Positions 1-9,317 are shown, counted from the stretch's first letter. The stretch is 43,929 bases of DNA from Oscillospiraceae bacterium (GCA_029067895.1 JAIEDQ010000022.1:1-43929), one strand, 5' to 3'. The notes: a model not told the origin generated them from the sequence alone. Made by a program: numbers and translations.

Positions 1-1310
1 AATAACTGATACTGTCCGCTGAAACGCAGATTTACCGTTCCCGTTTCGCCGTGACGGTTTTTCGCCACAATACATTCCGCAAGCGTGGGATCGGGAGTAT
101 CCTTATTATAGTAAGCGTCGCGGTACAGAAACATAACGATATCCGCGTCCTGCTCGATAGAACCTGACTCTCTCAGATCGGACAGAAGCGGACGCTTGTC
201 CGTTCTGGACTCCACCGCACGGGAAAGCTGCGACAGCGTTATAATGGGAACATCAAGCTCCTTTGCCATAAGCTTCAGCTGACGTGTTATTTCGGAAATT
301 TCATTCACACGGTTTTCGATACGCCTGCTCGAATTCATAAGCTGCAAATAGTCGATAATGACAAGTCCCGGTCTTTTCAGACGGCGCAGCTTTGCTTTCA
401 TCTGGGGGACGGTTATGCCCGCGGTGTCGTCAAGATAGATGTTCATTCCCGAAAGTCTTTCCGCACCTTGTGCAAGCTTCGTCCATTGGTCGCCCGAAAT
501 GTTGCCTTTCATCAGATAGTCAAGCTCCACAATGCTCTCCGAGGAAAGCATACGGGTAACGTTCTGCTCCTTGGACATCTCCAGCGAAAATATGACCGCT
601 TCGGAGTCCTTGTTGTGGCGCGCAAAATTCGCCGCAAGATTAAGCGCGAAAACGGATTTGCCCATAGCGGGACGTGCGGCTACTATTATTAAGTCAGACC
701 TGTTCAGACCTGTGATAACATGGTCGAGATCGGCAAAGCCCGACTTTGCACCAATGTAAAGCTCCTTGTCGGGACCCGATTTTCTTCCCAGCTCGTCGTA
801 GGCTTCAAGCACCACCTCGTCGATCTTTACCAGACCGTCCGTGGACTTGCCCTTGCGTATATCGTAGATCTTCTGCTCCGCAAAGTCAATAAGCTGCTGC
901 GCGCTTTCCTGTCCCGCAGAGGCGGCTTCGATTATCTCCTTTGCGGAGGTTATCAGACTGCGGGTGTAGTATTTTTCCTCTACGATCTTGCAGTAGCTCT
1001 CGATATTTTTTGTGGTGGGAACGCCCTCCATAATTGCGGCAAGATATTCCTTTCCCGCCGTGGAGCTTTCAAAAATACCGTCCTTGACCGCCTCGTTGAT
1101 AACGGTGATAATGTCCGCGTTTACGCCGAGGGAAAAAAGACGTATTATAATGGCAAAAAGATCGCGGTGCTTTGAAACATAGAAGCTTTCGGGCTTTATG
1201 TAATTCATTGCCACCGAAAGGGATTCGGGGTCGAGAAGAAGCGCGCCCAGAACGGTTTGTTCCGCTTCAAGGTTGTAGGGCAGCTCTACCGAGCTTATAT
1301 CAAAATCCAT
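1..1310 (-). CDS. dnaB: Replicative DNA helicase DnaB (3' end outside window)
   Basis: Hexameric helicase that unwinds DNA ahead of the replisome. Translating the minus strand from the ATG at 1310 gives about 436 residues. The N-terminal DnaB domain opens with LPYNLEAEQTVLGALLLD. The RecA-like domain carries a Walker A of the form ARPAMGKS, the Walker B-like LVIIDYLQLM, and the late motif SDLRESGSIEQDAD. The frame runs off the left edge with only the last few residues missing, judging by the usual length of about 440-450. A ribosome site (CGGGAGC) lies before the ATG. It follows gdpP and rplI on the same strand, the order known from Bacillus (gdpP-rplI-dnaC), although two small genes are interposed here. 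Identification is secure; the C-terminus cannot be seen. Confidence 0.95.
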   Translation of the reverse strand, partial: MDFDISSVELPYNLEAEQTVLGALLLDPESLSVAMNYIKPESFYVSKHRDLFAIIIRLFSLGVNADIITVINEAVKDGIFESSTAGKEYLAAIMEGVPTTKNIESYCKIVEEKYYTRSLITSAKEIIEAASAGQESAQQLIDFAEQKIYDIRKGKSTDGLVKIDEVVLEAYDELGRKSGPDKELYIGAKSGFADLDHVITGLNRSDLIIVAARPAMGKSVFALNLAANFARHNKDSEAVIFSLEMSKEQNVTRMLSSESIVELDYLMKGNISGDQWTKLAQGAERLSGMNIYLDDTAGITVPQMKAKLRRLKRPGLVIIDYLQLMNSSRRIENRVNEISEITRQLKLMAKELDVPIITLSQLSRAVESRTDKRPLLSDLRESGSIEQDADIVMFLYRDAYYNKDTPDPTLAECIVAKNRHGETGTVNLRFSGQYQL

Positions 1311-1349
1311 ATTTTCTGCTCCCGTTTGATTTGTAATTGGTAAAGCTTT

Positions 1350-1604
1350 TTATTTTAAAGAATCGCTGAATTCTTTCAGTTCCTTTTTCTTGTCGGCTGA
1401 AAGAGCGTTGTATTCGGTGTTGGTTATGGCTCCCTCCAGCGTATAGAGATGTACTAAGCATACGTTTGGGTAGGCTTTTTTCAGTCTTTCAAAAGCCTGC
1501 TTCGAGCCTGTATAGATAAGCTCCTCGGCGCAGTCTATCCCTACGGAGGTAAGCTTTCGGGACATTTCTTTGCCTATATTCATCATTGAGGTCAATTCTG
1601 CCAT
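1350..1604 (-). CDS. Stand-alone TfoX C-terminal domain-like protein
   Basis: An 84-residue protein that resembles the C-terminal domain of TfoX/Sxy, a helix-hairpin-helix-like fold. The features seen are an opening MMNIG segment, a VGI..AEELI.TGS run, a central AFERLKK helix and the LYTLEGAI stretch, which match the family pattern from start to end. Full TfoX has an additional N-terminal domain that is absent here. The single-domain version is common in Firmicutes and has no established function. The ribosome site AAAGGGG lies 7 bases before the ATG. It sits between rplI and dnaB on the same strand with short gaps, so it is probably co-transcribed. A role in competence should not be assumed. 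Confidence 0.75.
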   Translation of the reverse strand: MAELTSMMNIGKEMSRKLTSVGIDCAEELIYTGSKQAFERLKKAYPNVCLVHLYTLEGAITNTEYNALSADKKKELKEFSDSLK

Positions 1605-1622
1605 AATGTTTCCCCTTTAAAA

Positions 1623-2069
1623 TTATTCCTCGGTGACCTCAACGGTGATCTTCTCGGAGATACCCGCAAGGAATTTTATCTCCGCGGAATAAGTGCCGAA
1701 CGCCTTTATCTCGGAATCGAGAGAGACTTTCTTTTTGTCCACCTTAACGCCGAACTGCTCCGCAATAAGCTCCGCAACGGTTGCAGCCGTAACAGCTCCG
1801 AAAAGCTTTCCGCCCTGTCCCGCCTTTGCCTTGCAGATAACCTTTTTGCCCTTTATCTTTGCGGCAGCAGCTTCCGCTTCCTGCTTTGCAACGTCAGCCT
1901 TGTGCTGCTCGGAGGATTTCTTGCCTGCCAGATCGGACATATTCTTTGCGGTAGCTTCCACCGCCAGACCCTTTCCCAGCAGGAAATTTCTTGCGTAGCC
2001 GTCCGAGACCTCTTTTACGTCTCCCTTTTTGGCAGTGCCCTTAACGTCCTGTAAAAAAATAACTTTCAT
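1623..2069 (-). CDS. rplI: 50S ribosomal protein bL9
   Basis: Ribosomal large-subunit protein bL9 that binds 23S rRNA and spans outward from the L1 side of the ribosome. The 148-residue product starts [17 protein letters not shown], the classic bL9 N-terminal RNA-binding domain, followed by the long connecting helix rich in Ala, Lys and Glu and a C-terminal domain ending KITVEVTEE. Length matches the family (about 147-150). The open frame extends 25 codons upstream, but the start at 2069 is supported by AAAGGAG just upstream and by alignment of all bL9 proteins to MKV. The ribosome site and upstream region overlap the 3' end of the next small gene. Confidence 0.97.
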   Translation of the reverse strand: MKVIFLQDVKGTAKKGDVKEVSDGYARNFLLGKGLAVEATAKNMSDLAGKKSSEQHKADVAKQEAEAAAAKIKGKKVICKAKAGQGGKLFGAVTAATVAELIAEQFGVKVDKKKVSLDSEIKAFGTYSAEIKFLAGISEKITVEVTEE

Positions 2070-2074
2070 AATTA

Positions 2075-2422
2075 TTACTCCTTTGTTTTTATTATTAAAT
2101 TTTTTAGTGCTTCCGCTATTTCGGATAAATGTGCGATATCCCACGGTTCAACAAAAAACGAGCATATGCCGTCACATTCCGACAATGTAAATTTAATTTC
2201 CTTGTATGAACACCTATGATGCCATATGCCAAACCAATCAAAACCTTCTCGGTCGCAGGTAAACAAATCGCTTTTCTCCATTAAATCAAACAAGAAAGAT
2301 TTTTCCATATCGAAAAGATGTCCCTGCCAATATTTTTCGGGGATATATTTTTTAAAGTTGAAGCTTAATTCAAAGCCGTTTTCTATTCCCGCATTTGAAT
2401 TTATATATTTTATTTCTACCAT
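2075..2422 (-). CDS. Small hypothetical protein between gdpP and rplI
   Basis: A 115-residue acidic and aromatic-rich protein that I do not recognise. It has no signal peptide or membrane segment. Notable are a Trp-rich centre (FDWFGIWHH) and a Cys/Gly segment ([14 protein letters not shown]) near the C-terminus. Composition and size resemble orphan immunity-type proteins, but that is a weak impression only. GGAGAGG precedes the ATG by 4-5 bases, supporting expression. The local DNA is clearly more AT-rich than gdpP or rplI, and the gene breaks the otherwise conserved gdpP-rplI adjacency, which suggests later insertion. Function unknown. Confidence 0.65.
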   Translation of the reverse strand: MVEIKYINSNAGIENGFELSFNFKKYIPEKYWQGHLFDMEKSFLFDLMEKSDLFTCDREGFDWFGIWHHRCSYKEIKFTLSECDGICSFFVEPWDIAHLSEIAEALKNLIIKTKE

Positions 2423-2490
2423 AACACCTCTCCGCTAAATTTTTATTGTGCTTGAAATTCTATATTGGCGGGCGGATATGGAATTCGTCC

Positions 2491-4485
2491 CTACGAAATA
2501 TTCGCAATATGCTCATCGATCGCGCCCACAAGCTTCGCCTTTGCCTCATGGACGGTAATCCCGCTGAACTGAGCCGCCGCCATAGTCTGGTGACCGCCTC
2601 CGCCCAGCTTCTCCATGATTATCTGTACGTTCATAGCTCCCAGCGAACGGGCTGAAATATTTATTCCTCCGTCGGGAGTGTTGAAGATAACAAAGCTTGC
2701 GTCCACTCCCGATATGCTGAGCATTTCGTCCGCAGCCTGCGCGGAGCTTACCCTCGCGTCGGGAGACCCGCTGTCGTCAGTCGCAATGGCGCACCTGTTA
2801 TAGACCTCCGCACCGGAAACAAGCTGAGAGCGGCGCTTGATGCATTCAAAATCATTGTCGAACAGACCCTTTACCGCAACCATGTCCGCGCCGAACTTTC
2901 TCAGGAAAGCCGCCGCTTCAAATGTACGAACGCCCGTTCGCATTACAAAATCCTTGGTATCCAGCATGATACCCGCAAGCATGGCGTCCGCGTAATAGCT
3001 GGAGAGCTTGTCTATTCCCGTGAAATACTGGATAAGCTCCGCAACCATCTCGCTTGCCGAGGAAGCGTAAGGCTCGTGATGGAAAATAACCGCGTTGTCA
3101 ATGTAATTCACCGTCTGGCGGTGATGGTCTATAACTGCGATATGCTTTGCCCTTTCGTAAAGCTCCGGGCTTTCGATAAGGTCTTTGTTGTGGGTATCGA
3201 CGATTATCAGAAGCGAGTTGTCGTTCATCTTTCCGAGAGCCTCCGCAGGGGAAATAAATATCGGCAACTCGTCGGTGAGGTTTTCGTTAAGACGATTTAT
3301 TATAGGCTTTGCGGGACATCTTTCCGCGTCCACAGCCATATAGGCTTCTATGGACGGATTGAGCCGCCGCACCGCGCCGCACATACCCGCTCCCGAACCC
3401 ACGCTGTCAAGGTCGCCGTAGCGGTGTCCCATAACGATAACGTTTGAAGAGGAATTGATAAGCTCCGCCAGAGCCGTTGCAACAAATCTGGTCTTGACCT
3501 TGGTATTCTTTTCGATGCCCTTTGTAACGCCTCCGAAAAATTCGTAGCCGCTCTCGGTCTTTATCGCGACTTGGTCGCCGCCTCTGCCCTGAGCCATTTC
3601 AAGGGACTGCTTAGCGTCCTGCTCCGACTCGGAGATATTCGCAGCTCCCGAGCCCACGCCTATTGAAAGCGTAACGGGGGATTTTTCCGATACGGGAATT
3701 TTTCTTACGTCCTCGAGAATTTTGAACTTGTCCTCGTACATTTTTTTAAGGTCGCGTTCTTCCGTGACGGCAATGAACTTGTCGTTGGAAAGCTTTCTCA
3801 GCAGGCTGTTGTGCCCGTCAAAATAATTTTCCAGAAGCTTGTCCGCCTGTATCATGATGTGAGCCTTTTCGCTGTCCTTTTCGCCCGAAAGCAGCTCCTC
3901 GTAATTGTCCACCGAGATAAGGATTACCGACGGACGGATATCGTTGAAGCGTCCCTCCAGAGTGATGTAGTCGCTGATGTCGTCGAAATACAAAAGGGTA
4001 AGGTCGGAGAGAATCTCCGAGTCGGAATCCCGCTTTTCGGTTGTCACCGCGGAAATTCTGAAATGTCCCGTTTCATAGCTTACGGTAACGTTCTTGTTTT
4101 CAAAGGTCTTATCCAAATCGATATTGATTATCTTTGTAATGTGCAGACCGAAAGCGTCCCCGCCGTAGACCTGCTCGGTAAAGGCGATATTGTACCATAC
4201 TATAATGCCCTCCCCGTCGATTATCACCGCGGGGGCGGGAAACTTATAGAGGGAGTCTCTTTCGGTAAGATTGAGCTGGGACTCCATTTCGGTCACGAAC
4301 TTGTGCAGGTTTTTCTGTGACGCGGAAAAAAGCGTCAGATACGCCAGAGCCGTCAGCGACGTTATCGCCAGCAGCGTCCAGAAGCGGACCTCGTCCGTGT
4401 TGTACAGTGAAAATGCGCACGCCAGCGATACCACCACCAGCAGCATCGAGACCATTTTAAAAGCCGTCCAGCGTTTTCCTTTCAT
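2491..4485 (-). CDS. gdpP: Cyclic-di-AMP phosphodiesterase, GdpP/YybT type
   Basis: Membrane-anchored DHH-DHHA1 phosphodiesterase that hydrolyses c-di-AMP, a messenger controlling potassium, osmolyte balance and cell-wall homeostasis. The 664 residues show two N-terminal membrane helices (about 9-28 and 35-53), a PAS-like domain, a degenerate GGDEF-like domain (roughly 170-300), then the DHH domain with motif VMGHRYGDLDSVGSG, VDTH and DHHRQ, and a DHHA1 domain with GGGGHQ near residue 628. Length and domain order match GdpP of Bacillus and Staphylococcus. AAAGGAC precedes the ATG by a normal distance. It is upstream of rplI and dnaB as in other Firmicutes. Confidence 0.93.
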   Translation of the reverse strand: MKGKRWTAFKMVSMLLVVVSLACAFSLYNTDEVRFWTLLAITSLTALAYLTLFSASQKNLHKFVTEMESQLNLTERDSLYKFPAPAVIIDGEGIIVWYNIAFTEQVYGGDAFGLHITKIINIDLDKTFENKNVTVSYETGHFRISAVTTEKRDSDSEILSDLTLLYFDDISDYITLEGRFNDIRPSVILISVDNYEELLSGEKDSEKAHIMIQADKLLENYFDGHNSLLRKLSNDKFIAVTEERDLKKMYEDKFKILEDVRKIPVSEKSPVTLSIGVGSGAANISESEQDAKQSLEMAQGRGGDQVAIKTESGYEFFGGVTKGIEKNTKVKTRFVATALAELINSSSNVIVMGHRYGDLDSVGSGAGMCGAVRRLNPSIEAYMAVDAERCPAKPIINRLNENLTDELPIFISPAEALGKMNDNSLLIIVDTHNKDLIESPELYERAKHIAVIDHHRQTVNYIDNAVIFHHEPYASSASEMVAELIQYFTGIDKLSSYYADAMLAGIMLDTKDFVMRTGVRTFEAAAFLRKFGADMVAVKGLFDNDFECIKRRSQLVSGAEVYNRCAIATDDSGSPDARVSSAQAADEMLSISGVDASFVIFNTPDGGINISARSLGAMNVQIIMEKLGGGGHQTMAAAQFSGITVHEAKAKLVGAIDEHIANIS

Positions 4486-4649
4486 AGCGGTTTGTCCTTT
4501 CGGGTGAAAAATTTAATACGTCCTGTTAAAGTTTACAGTAATTACAATAGAGTATAAAATTTGCAGAGGACGGTTTTTCCGTCACCTTGCTGTTTTTATT
4601 TTATCCAATTCGGGAAACCCGAATCAGAACAGTACCGTCCCTGCTGTAT

Positions 4650-6641
4650 TCATATTTCCATAATGATTGGAAGTATCATAGGTCTGCGCTTGGTTTTCAT
4701 ATAAATGTAGTCGCTTAGCTCGTCCCTCATGCGGGATTTAATAGTGTTCCAGTCGCGCATATCTCCGTCCAGACAGTCCTGAAGCGTTTTCATCATCAGC
4801 TTGCGGGCAGCGTCGATAAGCTCCTCCGACTCCCTGACGTAGACAAATCCGCGGGAAACGATGTCGGGTCCCGCAAGGATAGCCCCGCTTTCCGACTCGA
4901 TAGTGGCAACTGCAATGATAAGACCGTCCTCGGAAAGATGCTTTCTGTCACGAAGCACGATAGAGCCAACGTCGCCAACGCCCAGACCGTCCACAAAGAC
5001 GCGTCCCGCGGGGACTTGTCCCGTTATCTTCATGTCCGCGCCGTTTGTCTCGATAACGTTTCCTATGCTTCCTATTATAACGCTGTCCTCTTCAAAGCCA
5101 AGACTGTAGGCAAGTCCCGCGTGCTTTTTAAGGTGCTTGTACTCGCCGTGTACGGGGATAAAATATCTGGGCTTTGTCAGGGAAAGCATAAGCTTCAGCT
5201 CCTCCTGACAGGCGTGTCCCGATACATGAACGTCGTACATAGACTCGTAAATGACCTCCGCACCCGCACGCATAAGCTCGTTGACAACCTTTGTAACAAG
5301 CTTTTCGTTTCCGGGGATAGGCGTTGCGCTGATGATGATAAAGTCCATGGGAGTTATCGTTACCGTGCGGTGCTCGTTCATAGCCATTCTTGACAGCGCG
5401 GACATAGGCTCGCCCTGACTTCCCGTGGTTATAAGAACTATCTTTTCGGGCGGGAAGCGGTTCATAGCGTCGATATCTATTATAAGTCCCTCAGGCATTT
5501 TAAGGTAACCAAGCTCCATAGCGGTGCTTATAACGTTGAGCATACTCCTGCCGAAAACGGCTATCTTTCTGCCCGTCTTGACCGCGCAGTTCACGATCTG
5601 CTGTATCCTGTGGATATTGGAGGAGAATGTAGCGATAATTATACGCTTTCCGTCGGCGGTGTCAAAAAGACGCTCAAAGCTGTTTCCCACCGTTCTTTCG
5701 GTAGCGGTGTGACCACGCCTTTCCGCGTTGGTGGAGTCGGACATAAGCGCAAGCACGCCTCTGTTGCCAAGCTCGCCGAAGCGGGCAAGGTCTATAATTT
5801 CGCTTTCGATAGGAGTGTAGTCAACCTTGAAGTCTCCAGTGTGGACAACAACTCCCGCAGGAGTATGGATAGCCAAAGCAACCGCGTCGGGGATAGAATG
5901 GTTAACTCGGATAAATTCCACCGCCATGCAGCCCATTTTAACGGTCTGGCGCGGGGTAACAACGTTAAGCTGCGCGGAAGAAAGAATACCGTGCTCGCGG
6001 AGCTTTCCCTCGATAAGACCGATAGTAAGCCTTGTTGCGTAAACGGGAACATTCACCTTTTTGAGCAGGTAGGCAAGTCCGCCGATATGATCCTCGTGAC
6101 CGTGAGTGATGACGATGCCGCGTATCTTGTCCGCGTTCTGCTCAACGTAGGAGAAGTCGGGGAGAACAAGGTCTACGCCCGGCATATCGCTGTCGGGAAA
6201 AGCCAGACCGCAGTCCACGATAAACATATCGTTGGAGCATTCAAAAACGGTCATATTCTTGCCGATCTCGTTAAGTCCGCCAAGAGGAATAATTTTCAGC
6301 GGTGTGCGCTTTACGGCTCTGTGATTTGTGGTGTGCAGAGGCAGACCCGTGGCGGGGTGTATCTCGGCAGGGGGAGCGGAGGTCGCGGGACGTCCCGTCT
6401 GTTTTCTTTCCGCGGCTTTGCGGTTATCCTGACGTGCGGGTCGGGGCTGTTCCTGCTGTTCCTGATTACGTGACTGACGTGTTTTCTTAGCGGAGGCGGC
6501 AGAAGCTTTTTTGGAGAAAATGCCTTCCGATTTTTTTGCAGCGGGTCTTCCTGCGGGATTTTTCTGTTTTCCCTGATTTTTGGGAGCGATCTTTTCGCCG
6601 TAAGCATTCAGTTCAATTTCGTTTGTATCGTTTTTTGCCAA
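4650..6641 (-). CDS. rnj: Ribonuclease J with long basic N-terminal extension
   Basis: Metallo-beta-lactamase/beta-CASP ribonuclease with 5'-exonuclease and endonuclease activity, central to mRNA decay and rRNA maturation. The catalytic zinc motif HGHEDHIGG is at residues 180-188; the later TGSQGEP and PVHGEY motifs of the beta-CASP and RNA-binding parts are present. The recognisable core begins only near residue 113 (TPLKIIPLGG). The preceding segment is low complexity and rich in Lys, Arg, Ala, Pro and Gln, making the protein 663 residues against the usual 550 or so. The start is TTG at 6641, with AAAGGA about 11 bases upstream; no ATG occurs before residue 130, within the catalytic domain. 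A consensus promoter lies about 190 bases upstream. I cannot decide between RNase J1 and J2. Confidence 0.93.
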   Translation of the reverse strand: MAKNDTNEIELNAYGEKIAPKNQGKQKNPAGRPAAKKSEGIFSKKASAASAKKTRQSRNQEQQEQPRPARQDNRKAAERKQTGRPATSAPPAEIHPATGLPLHTTNHRAVKRTPLKIIPLGGLNEIGKNMTVFECSNDMFIVDCGLAFPDSDMPGVDLVLPDFSYVEQNADKIRGIVITHGHEDHIGGLAYLLKKVNVPVYATRLTIGLIEGKLREHGILSSAQLNVVTPRQTVKMGCMAVEFIRVNHSIPDAVALAIHTPAGVVVHTGDFKVDYTPIESEIIDLARFGELGNRGVLALMSDSTNAERRGHTATERTVGNSFERLFDTADGKRIIIATFSSNIHRIQQIVNCAVKTGRKIAVFGRSMLNVISTAMELGYLKMPEGLIIDIDAMNRFPPEKIVLITTGSQGEPMSALSRMAMNEHRTVTITPMDFIIISATPIPGNEKLVTKVVNELMRAGAEVIYESMYDVHVSGHACQEELKLMLSLTKPRYFIPVHGEYKHLKKHAGLAYSLGFEEDSVIIGSIGNVIETNGADMKITGQVPAGRVFVDGLGVGDVGSIVLRDRKHLSEDGLIIAVATIESESGAILAGPDIVSRGFVYVRESEELIDAARKLMMKTLQDCLDGDMRDWNTIKSRMRDELSDYIYMKTKRRPMILPIIMEI

Positions 6642-6827
6642 AGTAATACCAATCCTTTCGATAAAAATATGTACGATTCATAATGACGCGGGAGTCGGTT
6701 TTCGCAAAACACCGTCGGGAAGCCGCGCAGGGTAAGCAGAGACATTTTGGTAAAAAGCCCTTCTGCGGTAACATAGCATGGGTTTCAGGGTTAAAAATCC
6801 TAATCCGAACATAATAAATCAAATTAT

Positions 6828-6856
6828 ATTATACTACATAATTTCACATTTGTCAA
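6828..6856 (-). promoter_or_regulatory. Consensus sigma-A promoter for RNase J
   Basis: On the minus strand TTGACA (6851-6856) and TATAAT (6828-6833) are separated by exactly 17 bases, a perfect match to the vegetative consensus. Predicted start of transcription is near 6821, leaving a leader of about 180 bases before the RNase J TTG start. I see no known riboswitch in that leader. Confidence 0.85.
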
Positions 6857-6913
6857 TGACAAACAATAAAAATTGTTAAAAAATGGATATTAAAGAAATT
6901 TATGTACCGAATG

Positions 6914-6975
6914 CCGCGGGCGGCAAAATCTTTGACCGTTCGGAAATTAGGACGGTCAAAGACTCTGTCCCGCGG
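6914..6975 (-). terminator. Nested inverted repeat downstream of the nucleotidyltransferase fusion gene
   Basis: A 10-bp inner stem (6930-6939 with 6952-6961) sits inside a 7-bp outer stem (CCGCGGG at 6914-6920 with CCCGCGG at 6969-6975). It begins about 20 bases after the stop of the minus-strand fusion gene. The U-tract after the inner stem is short (ATTTTG), so it may terminate inefficiently or act as an mRNA 3'-end barrier. The rest of the 6642-6995 gap holds only the RNase J leader and promoter. Confidence 0.5.
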
Positions 6976-6995
6976 ACTTTTTACATTGCTTGTTT

Positions 6996-9317
6996 TTACG
7001 TCCTGTCGCTAATCTCCAGCTGTTTCAGCTTGTCCTGATAAAAGTCGCATAGCTCAGAGGCGGCTTCCATCGAAAAGCTTTCCACCTTCATCATTACCCC
7101 CTTTTCCGTTTTTACGGGACGTATCATCACCCGTCCCCGCTTGTCGTTCACCACTATCCCGTCTCCCGAAGCCTGCTCCTCGGCGCATATCTGCCTGAGA
7201 AGCCTTACAGGGTGCTTGCCCACCGCAACAAACCTTGTGGCAAGAGCCATTTCGGGAAGCTCTCTCAGCGCCTCCGCAAGAGTTATTCCCCTGCTTTCAA
7301 GCACCCTGAGCGTGGTCAGCATAAGCGCCGCGCCGTCTCGGGTGAACGGAGTTTCCGCCGCAAGCTTCCTTGCCTCACGGTCGTTTGTATCCGACGGGCA
7401 GCCGCTGTACCTCAGCACCTCTCTGTCATACTTTTCCGCAAGCCTGTCCGCTGCGCGTGGAAAATCATATGGCAGAGCTATGTCCCGTCCGCGGGAAAAA
7501 CGATCCGCGCAGCATATCAGGATAAGCTTTTCCTCGAAAACATAGCCCGTCTCCTCGGTGTAGGCGGAAAGCCCGTTTCCGTCGCCGCCGATATGGAAAA
7601 CTATCGGTTCGCCGTTTTTGTCGCTTATCCTTTTCACTATGTCCTCGCACATATCCGTCACTGCACTGCCCGACGTGTTAAGCACCGCTTTTATTCCGTT
7701 CAGCGAGCGGGGAGCTTCCTCTTCAAGCATATTTTTGTAAAGACCGAGTATCGCCGCCGTGTCATGGAGACGTCCGAAATGCATAAAGCCCGCCCTGCGG
7801 TATTCGCCGCGGTTCAGACCGCCCTCCACTATCTTTTCCTCGCTTCGGGAGAGCGGCAGACCGTCCCCCGAGCAAAGGCTTATCTTAGCCGTCACCCCCG
7901 CGTCCGCGCGGCAGCCTGCGGAAAGACGGGAACGCGCCGTGCAGTACGCAAGTGCGGGAGCAGTGCAGCTTCCGAAAAGCCATGCCTCCGCGCCTGCGGC
8001 GGTGACTCCCGAAGCTATGGCAAGGGCAAGACTTTTTGATGCGGGATTGTCCTTCCAGCCTATGCCTATCTTTCCGCCCAGCGAAGCAAGAGAGCTTCCC
8101 AGTACCGCCGCCGTCTGGGGAGTTATCACTCCGCCCGTTTCGCCGCAGATGCCGTCCTCCCCTATTTTTGCGGGGGCAAGAAAACCGTACTTTATGTCCT
8201 GCTCGGCGCAGGCGTAGCTGTCAAGATGTCTGCCGTTCCATATCTTTACGCCGCACTTTACCACAGCCTGCTCCGCAATGACCGCGCTGTCCCCCACGGC
8301 TGCACCCTCGTATACCGCCGCTCCTGTCAGCAGACGCGCTCCAGTGCCTATGACGGCGTTGTTTACGGTGGCGCGCTCCCCGATATAAGCGCCGTCCATA
8401 ATTATCGCGCCGTTAAGCTTTGCGCCGCGGCAGACGGTCACGTTTTCGCCGATGACCGTTCCCCTGCCTATTTCCGCCTGAGGAGCTATGTCTGCCGATC
8501 TCGAAATATAAGCGGGAGGGGTAAGCTTCAGGTTGGAGCGGTCGGCTGCTTTCAGGACGATATTTTTCTTTGCCGCATCCGTTTCGGGCATGGGAACAAA
8601 TCCGCCGAGAACCGCATTTGAAGCGGTAAAAAGGTCGTCTGGGGTATTAATGTCAATAAAGACCCCCTCTGCCGTAAAGTTCATCACATTCCCGCCCCCG
8701 CGTATCAGCGCGGGAATATAGTCGGTGAGCAGATCTTCGTATTCTCCCGCCCTTGCCGCGGCAGATCCGCTGAGTATGAAAATTCCCGCGGCGGCAAGCT
8801 CGGAAACGCAGCTTTCCCTTGCGGGGTCGGGGATAATGTCCTCGACCCTGCCGTCCTTTACGGAGACAAGGGTGCAGCCCGACGGCTTTTCGGTTGGAAA
8901 TGTTACAACGGTAACGTCGGGAGAATTTTTTCTGTGGAAATCCAAAGCAGCGGAAAGATCTGTGTCAAAGAGCAGGTCGCCGTACAGCACGGCAATGTCC
9001 TCATCATCGGAAAGCTCGGAAGCCTCCGCTGCCCTTGCGATCGGACGGCAGGTGCCCTCGGGGGAGGAGGATATTATATAGTCCGTCTGCGGGGACAGAT
9101 CTTCCCTAAGCGGAATATCAAGATGATCGGTGATAATGTTGGAAAGACGGTCGGCGGCAATGAATACCTGTTTGAAGCCGTACCGTCCGAGAGCGCTTAA
9201 AGTGAAGTCTGTAACGGGCGTGCCGCAGACGGGCAGCATGGCTTTGGGCTTTGTGCAGGTAAGGGGACGGAGCCTGAGACCGTCCCCGCCCGCAAGGATA
9301 ACGGCGCGGTTGATCAT
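6996..9317 (-). CDS. Mannose-1-phosphate guanylyltransferase-like / degenerate phosphomannomutase fusion
   Basis: A 773-residue fusion. Residues 1-235 are a nucleotidyltransferase domain (LAGGDGLRLRPLT, PKAMLPV, LYGDLLFD), expected to join a sugar-1-phosphate to an NTP. Residues 255-375 form left-handed beta-helix hexapeptide repeats. Residues 380-773 align with alpha-D-phosphohexomutases, but the key motifs are altered. The phosphoserine loop (TASHNP) reads AGVTAKIS at 473-480, the metal loop (DGDGDR) reads GGDGNGL at 577-583, and the phosphate-binding loop reads RPVKTEK. The mutase half is therefore probably inactive and structural or regulatory; this is inference. The start at 9317 has AGGAGG 7 bases upstream; an upstream in-frame ATG at 9347 lacks support. 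The sugar substrate is not determined; mannose is the family's usual annotation. Confidence 0.85.
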   Translation of the reverse strand: MINRAVILAGGDGLRLRPLTCTKPKAMLPVCGTPVTDFTLSALGRYGFKQVFIAADRLSNIITDHLDIPLREDLSPQTDYIISSSPEGTCRPIARAAEASELSDDEDIAVLYGDLLFDTDLSAALDFHRKNSPDVTVVTFPTEKPSGCTLVSVKDGRVEDIIPDPARESCVSELAAAGIFILSGSAAARAGEYEDLLTDYIPALIRGGGNVMNFTAEGVFIDINTPDDLFTASNAVLGGFVPMPETDAAKKNIVLKAADRSNLKLTPPAYISRSADIAPQAEIGRGTVIGENVTVCRGAKLNGAIIMDGAYIGERATVNNAVIGTGARLLTGAAVYEGAAVGDSAVIAEQAVVKCGVKIWNGRHLDSYACAEQDIKYGFLAPAKIGEDGICGETGGVITPQTAAVLGSSLASLGGKIGIGWKDNPASKSLALAIASGVTAAGAEAWLFGSCTAPALAYCTARSRLSAGCRADAGVTAKISLCSGDGLPLSRSEEKIVEGGLNRGEYRRAGFMHFGRLHDTAAILGLYKNMLEEEAPRSLNGIKAVLNTSGSAVTDMCEDIVKRISDKNGEPIVFHIGGDGNGLSAYTEETGYVFEEKLILICCADRFSRGRDIALPYDFPRAADRLAEKYDREVLRYSGCPSDTNDREARKLAAETPFTRDGAALMLTTLRVLESRGITLAEALRELPEMALATRFVAVGKHPVRLLRQICAEEQASGDGIVVNDKRGRVMIRPVKTEKGVMMKVESFSMEAASELCDFYQDKLKQLEISDRT

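Noticed and set aside
4532-4546. WalR-like half-sites TGTAAT and TGTAAA upstream of gdpP (minus strand)
   Set aside because: The spacer is 3 bases instead of the 5 required by the consensus, which shifts the half-sites to different helix faces.
4608-4625. Hairpin ATTCGGG/CCCGAAT after the RNase J gene
   Set aside because: No U-tract follows on the minus strand, so it is not called a terminator; it may still be an mRNA 3'-end structure.
6613-6822. Short open frame on the minus strand in the RNase J leader
   Set aside because: It overlaps the RNase J start in another frame, lacks a ribosome site, and its product has no recognisable feature.
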